Shown here piece by piece: positions 33,876 through 45,600 of a stretch of 64,000 nucleotides of DNA. The notes under the pieces are model-generated. The model saw only the letters and a program-made list of their open reading frames with translations, had not been told where the DNA came from and made no database searches. The translations under genes were made by a program, and so were the position numbers. Location: assembly GCA_037367405.1 (NCBI GenBank), contig JAZKJV010007261.1, positions 124,001 to 188,000 of the forward strand. The letters run 5' to 3'. The DNA comes from Ottelia alismoides. Lineage: Eukaryota > Streptophyta > Magnoliopsida > Alismatales > Hydrocharitaceae. How positions within the stretch are numbered: position 1 is the first letter of the stretch; every line of letters starts with the position of its first letter.

Positions 33876-34085
33876 ACATACGTCGGGTACCTCGCAAAAA
33901 AATAAGAGAGAGAATGTAAGAGAGTGACTCAAAATTTATAAAAAATAAAGACAGAAAATAAATGCAGAAAAATATAATAAAAAAATACAGGAAAAAATTG
34001 GAAATTTTACAATGAAGATTCAGGGGTCAGACTACATGAATATGGAAAACAGAAAACAATTTAGATAAAATCTAAGCCGTTTGCC

Positions 34086-34103
34086 TCTCCAGCAATGACG
34101 CCA
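34086..34103 (-). other. Degenerate tRNA-Asp primer-binding site of the nested element
   Basis: On the minus strand TGGCGTCATTGCTGGAGA stands two bases inside the LTR at 34106. The plant tRNA-Asp complement is TGGCGCCGTTGCCGGGGA. The four differences are all transitions (three C/T or G/A changes next to CG or CCGG contexts), as expected from decay of methylated cytosines. Confidence 0.7.
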
Positions 34104-34105
34104 TC

Positions 34106-37100
34106 TGACGAACTGCGAATCACATACGTTAATTATGGAGATTTATCGTACGTTTAAATTAATGTTGAATGTGTCATTGTCGGGCAATTGGAATCGGTCA
34201 AGAAATAACCACAATAATTTATTCAATTTTATTCGAAGTGGTTTAATGTTTATTTTACTTGGATAAATCTTAAGGTCGAACTCAAGGAGACAAAGAAACA
34301 ACCTAGAATTTTGTCTATCAAAGTTTGTGCACAATTTTCAAGAAGATATTTTTTAGTATTTTTAATGCAATTTTGGGTTGCAAAATGCAAATACAGCCAA
34401 TTTAAGGGACTAAAAAGCAAAGATCAATCAAATGATGTCCGAAAAATATGAAACTTGGCTGAAATGTCAATAATGATGAAATGAATGCACTAGACTTTTT
34501 TGGAATTTTTAGTTGCAAGATAAATATTTTATGAATTTATGAATGCAAACGATGTAAATTTCAATATTTAATTATAATAAATATTAACCTATTTATTTTC
34601 AAGGAATAAAATTATCCAAGATTTATCACTAGGTTATGGATCTCGAAAAAATCCTAAACCTCAAAAATACAATATTAAATACCTATTACAAATTAAATAT
34701 TAAAATATGCAAAATGATTTTTATAAGGCAAATCATGTATGTAAATGCAAATCTTTTTGGGCACAATGTAACATACAACTAATTCTACAATCCTTGAGTT
34801 TTTGACCATTTTCAGAGCAACGGTTAATTACTTATGATTTTTCAAGCATAGAGTGGGCAAAATATGCAATTTTCACAAGAACCAATATTTTTAATTAACC
34901 ACATATCACAAAAATATTACAAGCATGCCATATGGTAGAGAATTATTTGAGAAACATAATGCAATTTTTTAACAAATAAAATGATGCAATAAAGTAGTTC
35001 AAAGTGGAGGAAGAACACAGGGGTATCACTACAAAAATACAATAATTAAATAATTATAAAATTGCATTGGAAGGACTTAACTTTAATTACCGAGATTCTT
35101 GAGGCGATTCTGCGACCTCTGGTTGCGGGGGTGATTGTGCGAATTGGCTGACCTTCAGGGTTTCTTTGGTAAAATGTCCCAAACATGCATGCGTAGAGCA
35201 CGCGCCTTCCGGGTAGTGTGTTCTTCTGGAAATAAAGTGCCCCCAGGGGCTTGGCTGCAAATGTCCCATGCAACACGTGAGAAGCGTGTGAATGCAAATG
35301 TCCCGACAGAGTGACGGAAGGGGGAAGGCGGTACACCGACGGAGGAGGTCAACAATGAAGCCTTTCGAGGAAGATGAGGACCGACCACTGGAGGTGGGAG
35401 CACGGTGGAGGTGCAGCTGGAGCGACCGACACATGATCGAGGGTTGTCGGGGGCGAGGAGCTGTCAGGAAAGGCGTCGTTGACCGGTGGCGCGACGTGTG
35501 AGCAACTAGCGCGGAGGAGACGAGGCATAGGTGGAGGAGCGATTGAAATGCCAGTAAGTCGGTGGTGGTGGCTCCTGGCTCCGACTAGGAGGCTTCGAGG
35601 AAGGGGGGTGCTCCGTGTTGATGAAGGCAGCGTTGTTGGTCGTTGGCTCGACAGAGACCGTAGTTGAGTAGGCATAGGTGACGCGGCTGCAACGAGGCCT
35701 AAGGCCTCAGATCTCGCCAAGAAGATACCGGGTTGTCACCCCGGTGGTCGTTTTAAGGAGCAAATTGGTGGATGGGAGAGATGAGGGCGGCAGTGGTGGC
35801 TAAATAGCGGGGAAGAAGGAGGGCTGATAATGGATTAAGAGGAGATGTAATCAGGGATTGGGATTCGATTGGGATGGCGACGACGTAAAGATGGATTGGG
35901 GATCGGGGAGGATTGGGTGCGAAATCGGGGAGATATACGCTAGGGGCAGCGGTGCCGAAAATTGGGGGGAAGGGCCAGGGAAATTGGAGGCGGTGCCGCC
36001 CGATATGGAAAGTGGGAGAGAGGGGCAGAGTAAGGAGATGGCTCTTGGGTCGTCCGATTGGCCAAAGATCGGATGGCCAAGATGAAGCCACATGTTTTTT
36101 TATTTTTTATGCTTTTAGGAATTTTTTAAATTTTTAATAAAAATAAATGAAAATAAAATCCAAAAATGGGTGACACATGGCGGCTCCAGGAGCCGCCACG
36201 TGTCAGACCTAGAAAATTTGAAAAATAAATACAATAATAAATACGTAAAAAATAGTAAATGACCTCGGATCGAAAAATTTTCTTCATGAAAGTTGCTCGA
36301 CTTGATGAGATATACAATTTTCATGAAGAGATCAAAACCAAAATCGATCATTTACGTAAAGTGATATTTTCAGGTACTCTATGTACATAGGATACCTTGA
36401 TTTTTGGGTTTTATAATTTTTTTGTCATTTTGAAATCAAATAAAAATCCAGAAAAAATAAGATAAAATCAAAGATAAATATTTACACATGAATCTAATTT
36501 TTTGGATTTTTAATAATTAAGAAAAAGAAAAAATAAAATAAAATACGAAAAAGATATTTTTTTACAAACAGTTAGCGAAGACTCGGACTCAGTTAATTTC
36601 TTTTATTTCAAGCTCATTTTGGATCTGGATTTTTATGTATTTTGATAAAACTTTTATAAAAGAAACTAAATGAAAAAGAAATAAAAAAAATAACTTAATT
36701 CTGTACATAAAATAACAGGTCAAAAACCGCTAGAATACAAAATGTACAAAAGAGGCCCAAAACCCAACTTTCACATATGAGCTTCGATTCACTTAAACTT
36801 GGTCTTGTTTTAAAGGTATTTGAATGTACATTAGTTTAAAATTAAGCAGGATCAAATCGAACGCTGTATGAGGAAGATATCGAGGTTTTAGTCCAGAAAT
36901 CCTAGAACTAGGGTTTGGGTTTCCAGTCCACTTATTTAGGTTAGTGATTTTTTTATATTTTTCATGTATTCTTGTTAGTAATATATACACAATGGAGTGA
37001 TTTCAGGTATTTGGAGTTAGCATGAATTAGTTAAAAAATCTGGGAAGTTAGGCTATTTTATAGGTCAATTGGGCTGAGATTTTTGGCTTCTTATTTTGTG

Positions 37101-37240
37101 CAATTATGAGTGATAAAATGCAATTCTTATCAAAACAAGCATGAATGCTAATTATGCAATATAAATGAAGAAGTGCCAATGAATTTTAGAGATTTGAGCT
37201 TAATTCATGATTTTTAGAGTGATGAATTTGAGATTCGTCA
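34106..37240 (-). repeat. 5' LTR (copy B) of the nested Ty3/gypsy element
   Basis: 3135 bp, plus-strand ends TGACGAACTGCG and GAGATTCGTCA, the terminal TGACGA/TCGTCA repeat being perfect here. It matches LTR A. The GC-rich block lies at about 35095-36085. CCCCT follows at 37241-37245. Confidence 0.9.
36171..36205. repeat. 35-bp imperfect palindrome in LTR B
   Basis: The inner arms are GGCGGCTCC and GGAGCCGCC around one A, with outer TGACACA / CGTGTCA. Relative to LTR A, the fourth base of one inner arm is G instead of A and its partner is C instead of T, so pairing is kept. Confidence 0.85.
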
Positions 37241-37245
37241 CCCCT

Positions 37246-39681
37246 CACGTCACTTTTTGGCCTTCTATGTGAGTTGTAGAGAGAAAGAGGGGGAGAGAGG
37301 GAGAGAACTAGAGAGAAGGACTTACAAGAGATTGATCTTCGTCGCAGGAGAAGGTGGCATCGAATCATAGGAGGAGAGGATCTGGGATAGGAAGGAGGCG
37401 CGACGACCACCTCGACAGAGTTGCGCGTTGGACATAAGGTATGTATCGGCTCTAGGCTATTATGTATATACACCGATTCAATCTAGAATGGACTATTAAT
37501 TGTATGTGTCGATTTAGGATTGTGTAGGAACAATGTCCATATCTCAAGCACGATCTCTAAATGTATGCATCGAACCCTTAGGATCCATACTTATCAATAA
37601 CACTTCACGAAGAACATTTGTCTTAAGTTTTGATTACTTGAAATGTCAATATAGTCCTATGATATCATGAGTCATGTGTTAATTTGAAGCGTAGTTATCG
37701 GCCTTTAGATATCCCATTTGTATAATCCTAAATCAAAATAGTTGGTCATGTGAATAACTGGTTTATGGAAATAGATTCTATAGTAGTTCTTAATTATTAA
37801 GAAATTAATGAAAATATATTAAGCATAAGGTCATCATGTGAAATGAATTGAAGATGATGTATTTTATACTAATAATGATATAATAACTTTTTTAACAGTT
37901 ACATGTGACTTGCCTTACACATGCATTGTTTAGTTAATTGCCAGCTATCTACATAGGTCAAGTTGTTTATATCTGTAAAATAATTCATGTGTACAAGATT
38001 CCATATGGCTTATATTGATTTTAATATGTATGCCATATTTCGGCAACAAGATACACACTAATTTCCACTGTAGTATTTCCTATTTCCTTGCACATAAATC
38101 GAAGATCTTAACTAGCCACCAATAAAGGAATTATGCCTAAAATAGTATTGAATTGATAAAGATAATTTTATGGAGATGTTTGAAGGAAAAGGAGAGCTTT
38201 CCTATTTATTCAACATTAAGTTAAAGACGGTTTATACACATTCTCGTTGTCATTAAACTTCAGTGGCAATTTCAAAAATAGTAACAATTTCCATAAATAT
38301 TGTGTATTTAACTATTGCATTTGTTTACTAGATAGTAAATCTTCTATAGGAATCATATTCATATAGGTATTTAGCAGAACAAACGAATTGAGCATAGAAT
38401 GAATAAAATGTGTATAAGAAGCTTCCCGTTTACATATTATCTGTAAATCTTAGTAAGAGTTTTGATACATTATATTGATTTGGATCTTGTCTTATACAGA
38501 AACTTACAACTATTGGTACATAAATAACATTGTTGTTATTATTATGACATATGGGCTTTAAATATAAAGCATGTTATAGTTAAAGGAACAAAGTTTATAA
38601 CCTTAAACATGAATTTTAGGCACATACTTATAAATAGTTACATGAAAATGACCGCAAGGGGTCATGTTAAGCCCAAGGGGCAACGCCGCAGGGGGCGTAT
38701 GGTTGCAAGGAACCACATAGGTAAAAGCTAAGTCCTCTACAGTTGTACCAACACTATCATGTTATCAGCGCAAGAAGCGTATGGTTACAAGGAACCATAT
38801 AGGCAAAAGCTAAATCCTCTACCGTTGTAGCTATAATGTCATGTCATTTCATGAACCACAAGTTCTAGTGGTTGAAAATGTATAACAAGATACGTACATG
38901 AAAGTTATGCAATAAAATGGTTTATAAAGATAAACCATCATGAGTTATACAAGAAAATGATTCAATAAAAGAAGAAACCATTTCATGATTGTATAAGAAT
39001 TGGTTTAAGAAAGGTAAACCATCAAAGTCATGGGGGCTAATATGCAAAGTATCTTATATGATCAAATAAGTATGTAATGATTATGTATCATATGAAATAT
39101 GCCCCGCGAGATTGAAGAATGTATGTTGTCTAATATTGAGCATACTACACACATATATCCATGTTACGAAAGAATCCAAAGTACATGTTAGGGTTTGAAC
39201 TTAGACATGCATGGGAAAAATTTATAGGCATGTAATGATGTTTATCCAAGAAATCCATGTACACGAGATATAATGGATCGAAGGTCATTAGAATTCTCAT
39301 GTATGGACCTCGATGCATACTGGGCATTAGGCTCATGCAAAATTTTATTTGTCAATTTCAGGTGAAGAACAGGATTGATTGCATATTCCGAATCGTGCTA
39401 TGGATTCCTTGGGATTCCTGACATAGTATGATTCAATTCGTGAAGATTAAAGGATATATATGCTTACAGGAACTGTTGAGATGTTTTTTTAAATTCTCAG
39501 AGTAGCTTTTGTAAAAATACCCCAGTTGGAGTTGTAATAATAGAACTCTTTATTGAAAAGACTTTTTATAAAATTCATATTATCTCTGCTCAATGATTTC
39601 CATGCATGTTTTTGGTAATGGTTCGGTCGTGCGATCTATTATTGCATGCTTCCGATGGTCGACGTGACCCATTCTGTTACA
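37246..39681 (+). repeat. 3' LTR of the outer Tekay-like element, second part
   Basis: It resumes CACGTCACTTTTTGGCC exactly where the 5' LTR continues at about 7915, and ends ATTCTGTTACA. CCATG follows. Confidence 0.9.
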
Positions 39682-39686
39682 CCATG

Positions 39687-41150
39687 TAAGATGAAGTGTG
39701 ATCTTTATATATAACCATACCATTAAGCTTGTACTAATGGAAAAAAGATCTTTGTGAAATAAATGGGATTTTAGTATGATGTGTGATTAAAACTATTTAA
39801 ATCCAATTTATAGAGTTATGCAGGTTGTTGGAAAGGTTTCAACCGGAAGAAGAGTGTCGACATTAATGAAATATTCTCTCATGTGGTTAAGACGTCATCC
39901 ATTAAAGTTATTTTTTATTTTGGCACCTGATCTAGACTTGAAGATTGATTACATTTATGTTAAGACAACATTCCTCCATGGCAATCTCGAGTAACATTTC
40001 TACAAGATATAAAATGACGAATTTATGGTCAAGGAAAAGAATTTTATGTTTGTTGGTTGAGACGAAGCATGTATAGACTAAAGAAGGATGTCATGAAGTA
40101 GTATAGGAAAATTGAGTCTTTTATAGAAGAGTGTAGCTATATGAAGATTTCTTCATATCACTATATTTTCATCAAGAAATTCTTAAGTGATATTTTTTTC
40201 ATTTTCTTTATTTATGTCGATAACATTCTCATCATTAATTATAACATCTATGAATTTCAACTCGAAAGGAAGATTTATGTCTAACATACTCCAAGACATA
40301 AAATGATTTATGTCTAACACAATTGAGTTTATCCTTTCTATAAAACTTGGAATTTTTTATGTTGGATATGAAAATTATTCATGATAAAGAGTCTAAGAGA
40401 TTTTAGATATCTCAAGAAAAATACATTCAGAAAGATTGATTTAACATAACTAAGATGAGCTTATGAGTGCTCCTCTTGGAGCATCCTTCAAGTTAAGCAT
40501 TAAGTATATTCAAAGTACATAAAAAGAAATATGGATATAATGGTGAGTACTTATGCTTCGGTCATGGACAGTCTGATGTATATTATGTTATGTACTAGAC
40601 CCGAGATTGCTCATTATGTTAGGTTTGTCAATAGGTTTACCTCGAACCCAATAAAAGAGTATTAGAAAAATATATCTTGAGATATCTCAATGGCACTAGC
40701 AACTCATGTCATTGTTTTAGAGAAGACGAAGTTGTTCTTCTAGACTAAAGAAACTTGTATAGGGCAGGTGTTTTTGATAGTAGACAATCTACATCTTGTT
40801 ATTTGATAACATATGTTGGTGAGATTGTTTTATGGCAATCAAAGATGTAGAAATTTGTGATAATATCTACTACATAGGTATAGAAAGAAAGTAAAAAGCT
40901 CTTACAGATGAAGGAGTTCATTTAGGAACTAAATTTTGTTTAAGAGTGCATCCTTGCTTATTAACAATCAATGCATTATTCACCTTAACAAGAAACCAAC
41001 TTTTCATGCAAAGTCAAAACAATCAATGTTAAAGCAACTTGTACTTTATGAGTTCCACACATAAGAATGGTGTTAATGTGATACTGAGTTTTTGCACTTG
41101 GGGAGTTTAAGAGAAGTTGTTCCATCGTTGATGAGGGAGATATAAAATAA
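39687..41150 (+). pseudogene. Ty1/copia reverse transcriptase and RNase H relic
   Basis: In shifting frames the plus strand gives copia landmarks in order: INEIFSHVVKTSSIKVIF (about 39860-39920), YVKTTFLHGNLE (about 39957), FIYVDNILII (about 40205; the catalytic YVDD has become YVDN), MDSLMYIMLCTRPEIAHYV (about 40563), VFDSRQSTSCYLITYVG (about 40770), LWQSKM (about 40832), then the RNase H tail IHLNKKPTFHAKSKQ (about 40980). There are many stops and frame changes. It is the 3' half of an old copia element whose 5' half is not evident left of the outer element at 7776. Confidence 0.75.
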
Positions 41151-41438
41151 CTTCCCTTTATGTGAGAAATCAAGCATTAATAGGACATTGATTAGTTCTA
41201 ATTGCAATGAAAATCATAATTTAATTAAATTAAGCTACTTTCATGCAATATGAGTGCACTAATACCATGCATTTTAAGATTTCATACATTCTACATATTA
41301 TCATGTCCAAACCTATATAATGATCATTGTCCCTTCATCTAAAGCATTACCTTGAGAGAAACTGGAGAGAGAGAAAAGAGCAAGAAGAAGCGATTATGCA
41401 TTGCACCAGTATTAATCTGATTCGGTAAATGATCAGAG
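41151..41438. other. Short unassigned stretch
   Basis: AT-rich sequence between the copia RNase H relic and the LTR start at 41439. No polypurine tract of copia type is seen directly before 41439, so the relic and the LTR need not belong together. Confidence 0.4.
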
Positions 41439-41468
41439 CGTTGTACCTATGAGCCAATGACAAGCCAT
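41439..41468 (+). repeat. Copia LTR F, first 30 bp
   Basis: CGTTGTACCTATGAGCC...CCAT aligns with the first 30 bases of the LTR family (TGTTGGACATGC...CCAT on the coding strand). The LTR continues at 52010 after a 10.5-kb insertion. Confidence 0.65.
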
Positions 41469-43987
41469 TGAAGGATGGGAAAATCTTTAAGAGCATCATG
41501 GAAGTGTGTAGATTGCATCATATGCGATCGAGAGCGACTATTCGCGCTAGTTTCTTGGGGCAATAGAATTTAAAAGAAATAAAATGATGAAATCACATGA
41601 TACGAGAATATTTCTCAGATAGTTTCATCTAAACCACCAAAAGGTATTAAGGTTACCTCTTGAAGTGTGGTTCCGATCGAGTCATTAAAGGAAGAGACCT
41701 CATGTCTCAAGTCTGATCCGAGGGAGAAGACGCTTGCGAGCGCATTGATGAAACGCGTGCTCCTTGCAATCCATGTTGATGATCCAAGCGGCGAATCTCC
41801 TGAACTCATCTCACGAGATCCTACGTCTTCTTCACAAGTGAGGTGCACCGAAGGAGATAGATATCCACGAACGTTCGAAGCGGCGGCACTATGGTGTGGC
41901 GACGACGATGATGACTCTCTCTAGGGCTTAGGATGGATGGACACTCTAAGGAGGAGAGGGAGAGACTTGGCGCGTATAGAGAGAATGTTAGAGAGAGTTT
42001 AATTCTTCATGGAATTATGTTTGTAGTCTAAAAGGCAAGGGCTACCCTTCCTTTTATACTAGTAGGAAGTACATGGATCTCAATCTGTGTGCCCTCTTAA
42101 TCCAGTGATTTAGATTAAGAGGTTATTAATCAATGGTCATGATTTGTTGCTACAAATTTGAAACAACTAATTAATTAAAATAAATTAATTATATTCCTTT
42201 ATCAAGATACAAATTAATTCATTTTAGTTTCAACTATAATAAATAGATAATAAGTGAGCCAACCACCATCCTAAAAAGAGGGTGGTCATCTCCCCCTTTG
42301 AATGGGTCAAGGTGGACGCCCACCTTTGTTGGTTTTGCCTTTCTTAATATGTATTTATTATATATATTAAAATGCAACAACTATTATTGCATTTATCTTC
42401 AAAAAATAATTTCAAATTAAATTTATGAAAACATCAATCATGCCATTGATAAATACGAATCATATTCATATATCCAACATAATATGTAAATCTAATTTAC
42501 AATTAATTATTTATTATGAATCCAATTCATAACAACATATAATTTGTAATTCTATTTAAAATTACATCTCTCCAGCATATTATAAATCATATTTATAATA
42601 TCCAAGATTACTATGGATAAAGATTCCAAAGTAATCATATCTTTAATAATTAAATCACAATAATTAGCTAAGATGACTCTTCTCATATGCCTAAATAACA
42701 TGAATCACATTCACGTTATTAATATCTTTGATAATTAAATCTAATTTAATAATCATAGGTAACTCTCCTTATATGATATATGGCCAAATAATATGAATCA
42801 AATTCGTATTATCCGTAATAATTAAATCAAATTTAACTATCGATTTTACTCAATGCTCAGACACATTCTCAACAATGAAATTATCCTTGAACTCTTTCAA
42901 GAATAATGCACTTTCTCCGCGGATACTTGGAGATAAGGACAAGGAGCTCGTATGTTCCATGTATAGTGACTTGGACATTAAGATCACATCTCAAATCTAG
43001 ATCCTAGGGATCTCCCATAGATGTTTAATTAAATCAAAGTCGTAGATCTAATCTTCTCATTGTATCTGAATGACATTCAGATCAAGGTCCAACATTTGGA
43101 CTAAGATGAGATCACTTCTTTATGAGAGAAGTCACTAAAATCCAGACCTGTTTCATCACTCCCTCAGAATGGAAGCGTCGTGGTTATACAATCATTTATG
43201 ATCGCATCACCCTCAGATATTCTTAATACATGTACATCCTGCATACTAGAAGACCTAGAATAAACTAGAATTTTATATTTATTGATTGTCTTCTTCATGG
43301 TTTTATCAGTAAGTTTCTCATTTGATCATTGGGTGTTGGTATCAATCATATACTTGCCAAAGGAATATATCTTACCCAGGTAGTGATCATATACTTTCCA
43401 AAAGCATATATCAAATCTACAAATTCAGTCCACCTTCCAAAGAGAGACGACCATGCATGGAATTTGATTCCCAATATCTCATGAGTGAGCTCATGTCTTT
43501 CGATTTAGTGGTGAACATGTATGATCCCTTTGAGAGATCGTATTGCTCATTTGCCCCTCGTATGCACACAAACGCACCAGTGTATAGACCTTGATTAGAT
43601 TATCAACCTATCGGTCTGCCAAATGTACATATGCAAACATGTAGTAGCACATCTATCTCTTATTAAAGGATATGTGACTATATCGTTACAGCATATGGCA
43701 TAGGTCTTTGGTCTTCTCGATCTCGTCAAGTCAACTCTTTGACCTAATTTATCTGGTGCTTGATGAGTCCTCAATCTAACTATTTAGATATTCATTCAAG
43801 CACCAGCCTCTATGATTCAACGATTGAATCAACAGTTGTATGACCATCAAGATGTCCATGGTACCTAACCCTAGTTGTACTAAGAAAACTATTATGTAAA
43901 TTAGTTATTCTTCATTTCAGATCTGGGAATTATATTTGCAATAACATTTATTGCATAATGGATCGTCATGGGCTCGCATGTCCAACA
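41469..43987 (-). repeat. Copia element 3' LTR
   Basis: 2519 bp. Compared with 49383-52009 it lacks about 130 bp: the text jumps from TTATCT directly to GGTGCTTGATGAG near 43750. The TATA-like CCTTTTATA (TATAAAAGG on the coding strand) is at 42050-42058. Confidence 0.85.
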
Positions 43988-43999
43988 ATCTCCCACTAT
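43988..43999 (-). other. Copia polypurine tract
   Basis: On the minus strand GATAGTGGGAGAT lies directly before TGTTGGACATG, the classic plant copia arrangement. Confidence 0.85.
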
Positions 44000-44446
44000 C
44001 CCAAAGAACCATTAATGGGCTAATCTTTAAACCCACACTCGTGTGCTTGTCATATGCTATTTAGAAAAATAGCTAGGTAAACTGACTAGTCACTCTATTC
44101 CTGAGAGACTACGCCAAGTCCTTTTACGGTACTTGCATATATCCTAGTAACAATGCTCTCATCCAAAGCGAATGTTGCATCTTATGCAACCAATACTCAA
44201 GTTTATGTCAGTTATAATGTCTCTGACACTATAACTCAGTGTGTAATTTCTACTATCCTTATTAGAATTTCCTTATTTCTGGAGATCTCTATCTCCTAAG
44301 ATATCTGCAATTAATACCTTCTAATCACTATCTATAAAGTCTTAAGTTCTTAAAGGTTAGATTTTTGAGATCACTATCTCTAAAGTCTTATCATCATTGA
44401 AGATATTGTTATTACTAAAATCAAGTGTTTTATCTCCATAATAGGA

Positions 44447-45600
44447 TTAGTAACAGATTACTACTCCCACTGCATGGCATACATCTGACTTTTGTACACA
44501 TTTAGCATACACCATGCTTCTCATAACTGATGTACAAGGGCAAGCAGTTTTAGCATTCACTTCCTCAACACTTTGAGGTGTTATCCCTTCAGATAGGTCA
44601 GTTCCATATCTTAAGGTAAAGAAGCTTCCCTTGGAGTTCTCCCAAAATGGAATATGTCCAAAGTGTACCACTAATGTGATGGTCTCAATGCCTTCTTCTC
44701 TTTGATTCTGAACAACTTCAGAACTAAGATCTAAGAGGTATCCTTGAGATCATATCTCAAGGTATGGAATAACCAGACTATAAAAGATTTATTATCATCC
44801 TTATATCATTCCAAATGATTAGGATATCATCTACATTTAGCATAATGAACACAACGAAACTCCCACTAAGCTTCACACGGTTCATCAAGACTTTATCAAA
44901 AATCATGACATTTATAATTCCATCAAATCTAATGTTCCAACTACAAGAAGCTTATTTGATTCCATAGATGGAGTTTCTTAAGCTTGCACACCTTGCTTTT
45001 CCCTTTCCATGAAGCCATGGGGCTACTTCATATGAATATCCTTGATAAGGAACTCATGGATGAATGCAATCTTGACTTCCATCTTGAAGATGTCCTAGTC
45101 AAGTTGTGTAGCTGTAGTTAGCAATATTGTGATGGGTTTAAGAATGGTCATTGAAGAGAAAGTCTCATCGCAAGCGATGTCTTCTCTTCATGTGTATCTT
45201 GTGGATACGAGTCGTGCTTTGATGTTCTCTACCTTCTCATCAGGTTCCCTCTTTTTCTTGAATATCCATTTACACTTAATAGGTCTTACCCTTATACGCA
45301 GACCCCCGTGGGTCCATATACAACACTTGTATATGAATTCTACTTTAGACTTTATTGCTAACATCCATCTTTCCTCGTCATGATCCTTGGAAGCTTCATC
45401 ATATGAACTCAGATCACTGTTAGACTTAACTGACACATGGAATCTATCCTCAAACTTATTTGAAGACGTACGAGTGTTTCATATTTAATTGTCCTTTAAT
45501 TTCTGATTTTAGGAGCCTCATTATCTTCTGAAGATTCAATAAGATCCTTAACTTCATTTTCATCTTGATTCTCAAGAGAGTCATCCTCTAAGAATTATAT
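44447..45600 (-). pseudogene. Copia polymerase relic (reverse transcriptase)
   Basis: Minus-strand pieces in order: a linker ENQDENEVKDLIESSEDNEA (about 45510-45580); the N-terminal reverse transcriptase block SDLSSYDEASKDHDEERWML and then PIKCKWIFKKKREPDEKVEN (45188-45436); EVKIAFIHEFLIKDIHMK (about 45040-45090), equivalent to the family's DVKTAFLNGxLxExIyM; the catalytic NVDDILII (VDD at 44826-44834); and the C-terminal block DLSEGITPQSVEEVN...SMVYAKC (44447-44671). Stops and frameshifts separate them. RNase H is hardly recognisable between 43999 and 44446. Confidence 0.8.

Larger units (their letters stand above)
23859..33880 (-). mobile_element. Young, nearly complete Tekay chromovirus (Ty3/gypsy)
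   Basis: The element runs 23864-33875 on the minus strand and is flanked by ACATA (23859-23863 and 33876-33880). Both LTRs are exactly 2572 bp, ends TGTAACACCCCG...GGGGCGTTTCA on the coding strand. It has a tRNA-iMet primer site, a gag-protease-reverse transcriptase-RNase H-integrase-chromodomain polyprotein, and the AGTCTCGGGGACGAGACT segment after the stop that is typical of this lineage. The LTRs show about ten base differences by eye (near 0.4 percent). With the commonly used grass rate of 1.3e-8 per site per year this suggests an age on the order of 0.15 million years; the true rate for this species is unknown. Confidence 0.95.
11727..37245 (-). mobile_element. Ty3/gypsy element with tRNA-Asp-type primer site, nested in the outer LTR
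   Basis: It runs 11732-37240 with LTRs at 11732-14878 and 34106-37240, ends TGACGA...T(C/A)TCA-like (5'-TGATGAATCTC on the coding strand) and a perfect CCCCT duplication. The polypurine tract (AAAAGGGGA on the minus strand) lies at 14879-14890 and the primer site at 34086-34103, so it is transcribed on the minus strand. A tRNA-Asp primer site is typical of the Athila and Tat lineages. It contains a second 3'-type LTR (16122-19109), protease-like coding remains, and the Tekay insertion 23864-33875. No reverse transcriptase or integrase was found, so it could not have moved on its own in this state. Confidence 0.8.
7776..39686 (+). mobile_element. Outer Tekay-like LTR retrotransposon, internally deleted, host of the nested stack
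   Basis: The element runs 7781-39681 and is flanked by CCATG (7776-7780 and 39682-39686). Its 5' LTR is 7781-10328. Its 3' LTR starts at 11599, is broken at 11731 by the element at 11732-37240, resumes at 37246 and ends at 39681. Without the insert the element is about 6.4 kb. Between the LTRs only the integrase and chromodomain end of a Ty3/gypsy chromovirus polyprotein remains; gag, protease, reverse transcriptase and RNase H are gone. LTR termini are TGTAA...GTTACA. The two LTRs are clearly diverged (several differences in the first 50 bp), so it is much older than the Tekay copy at 23864. Confidence 0.9.
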
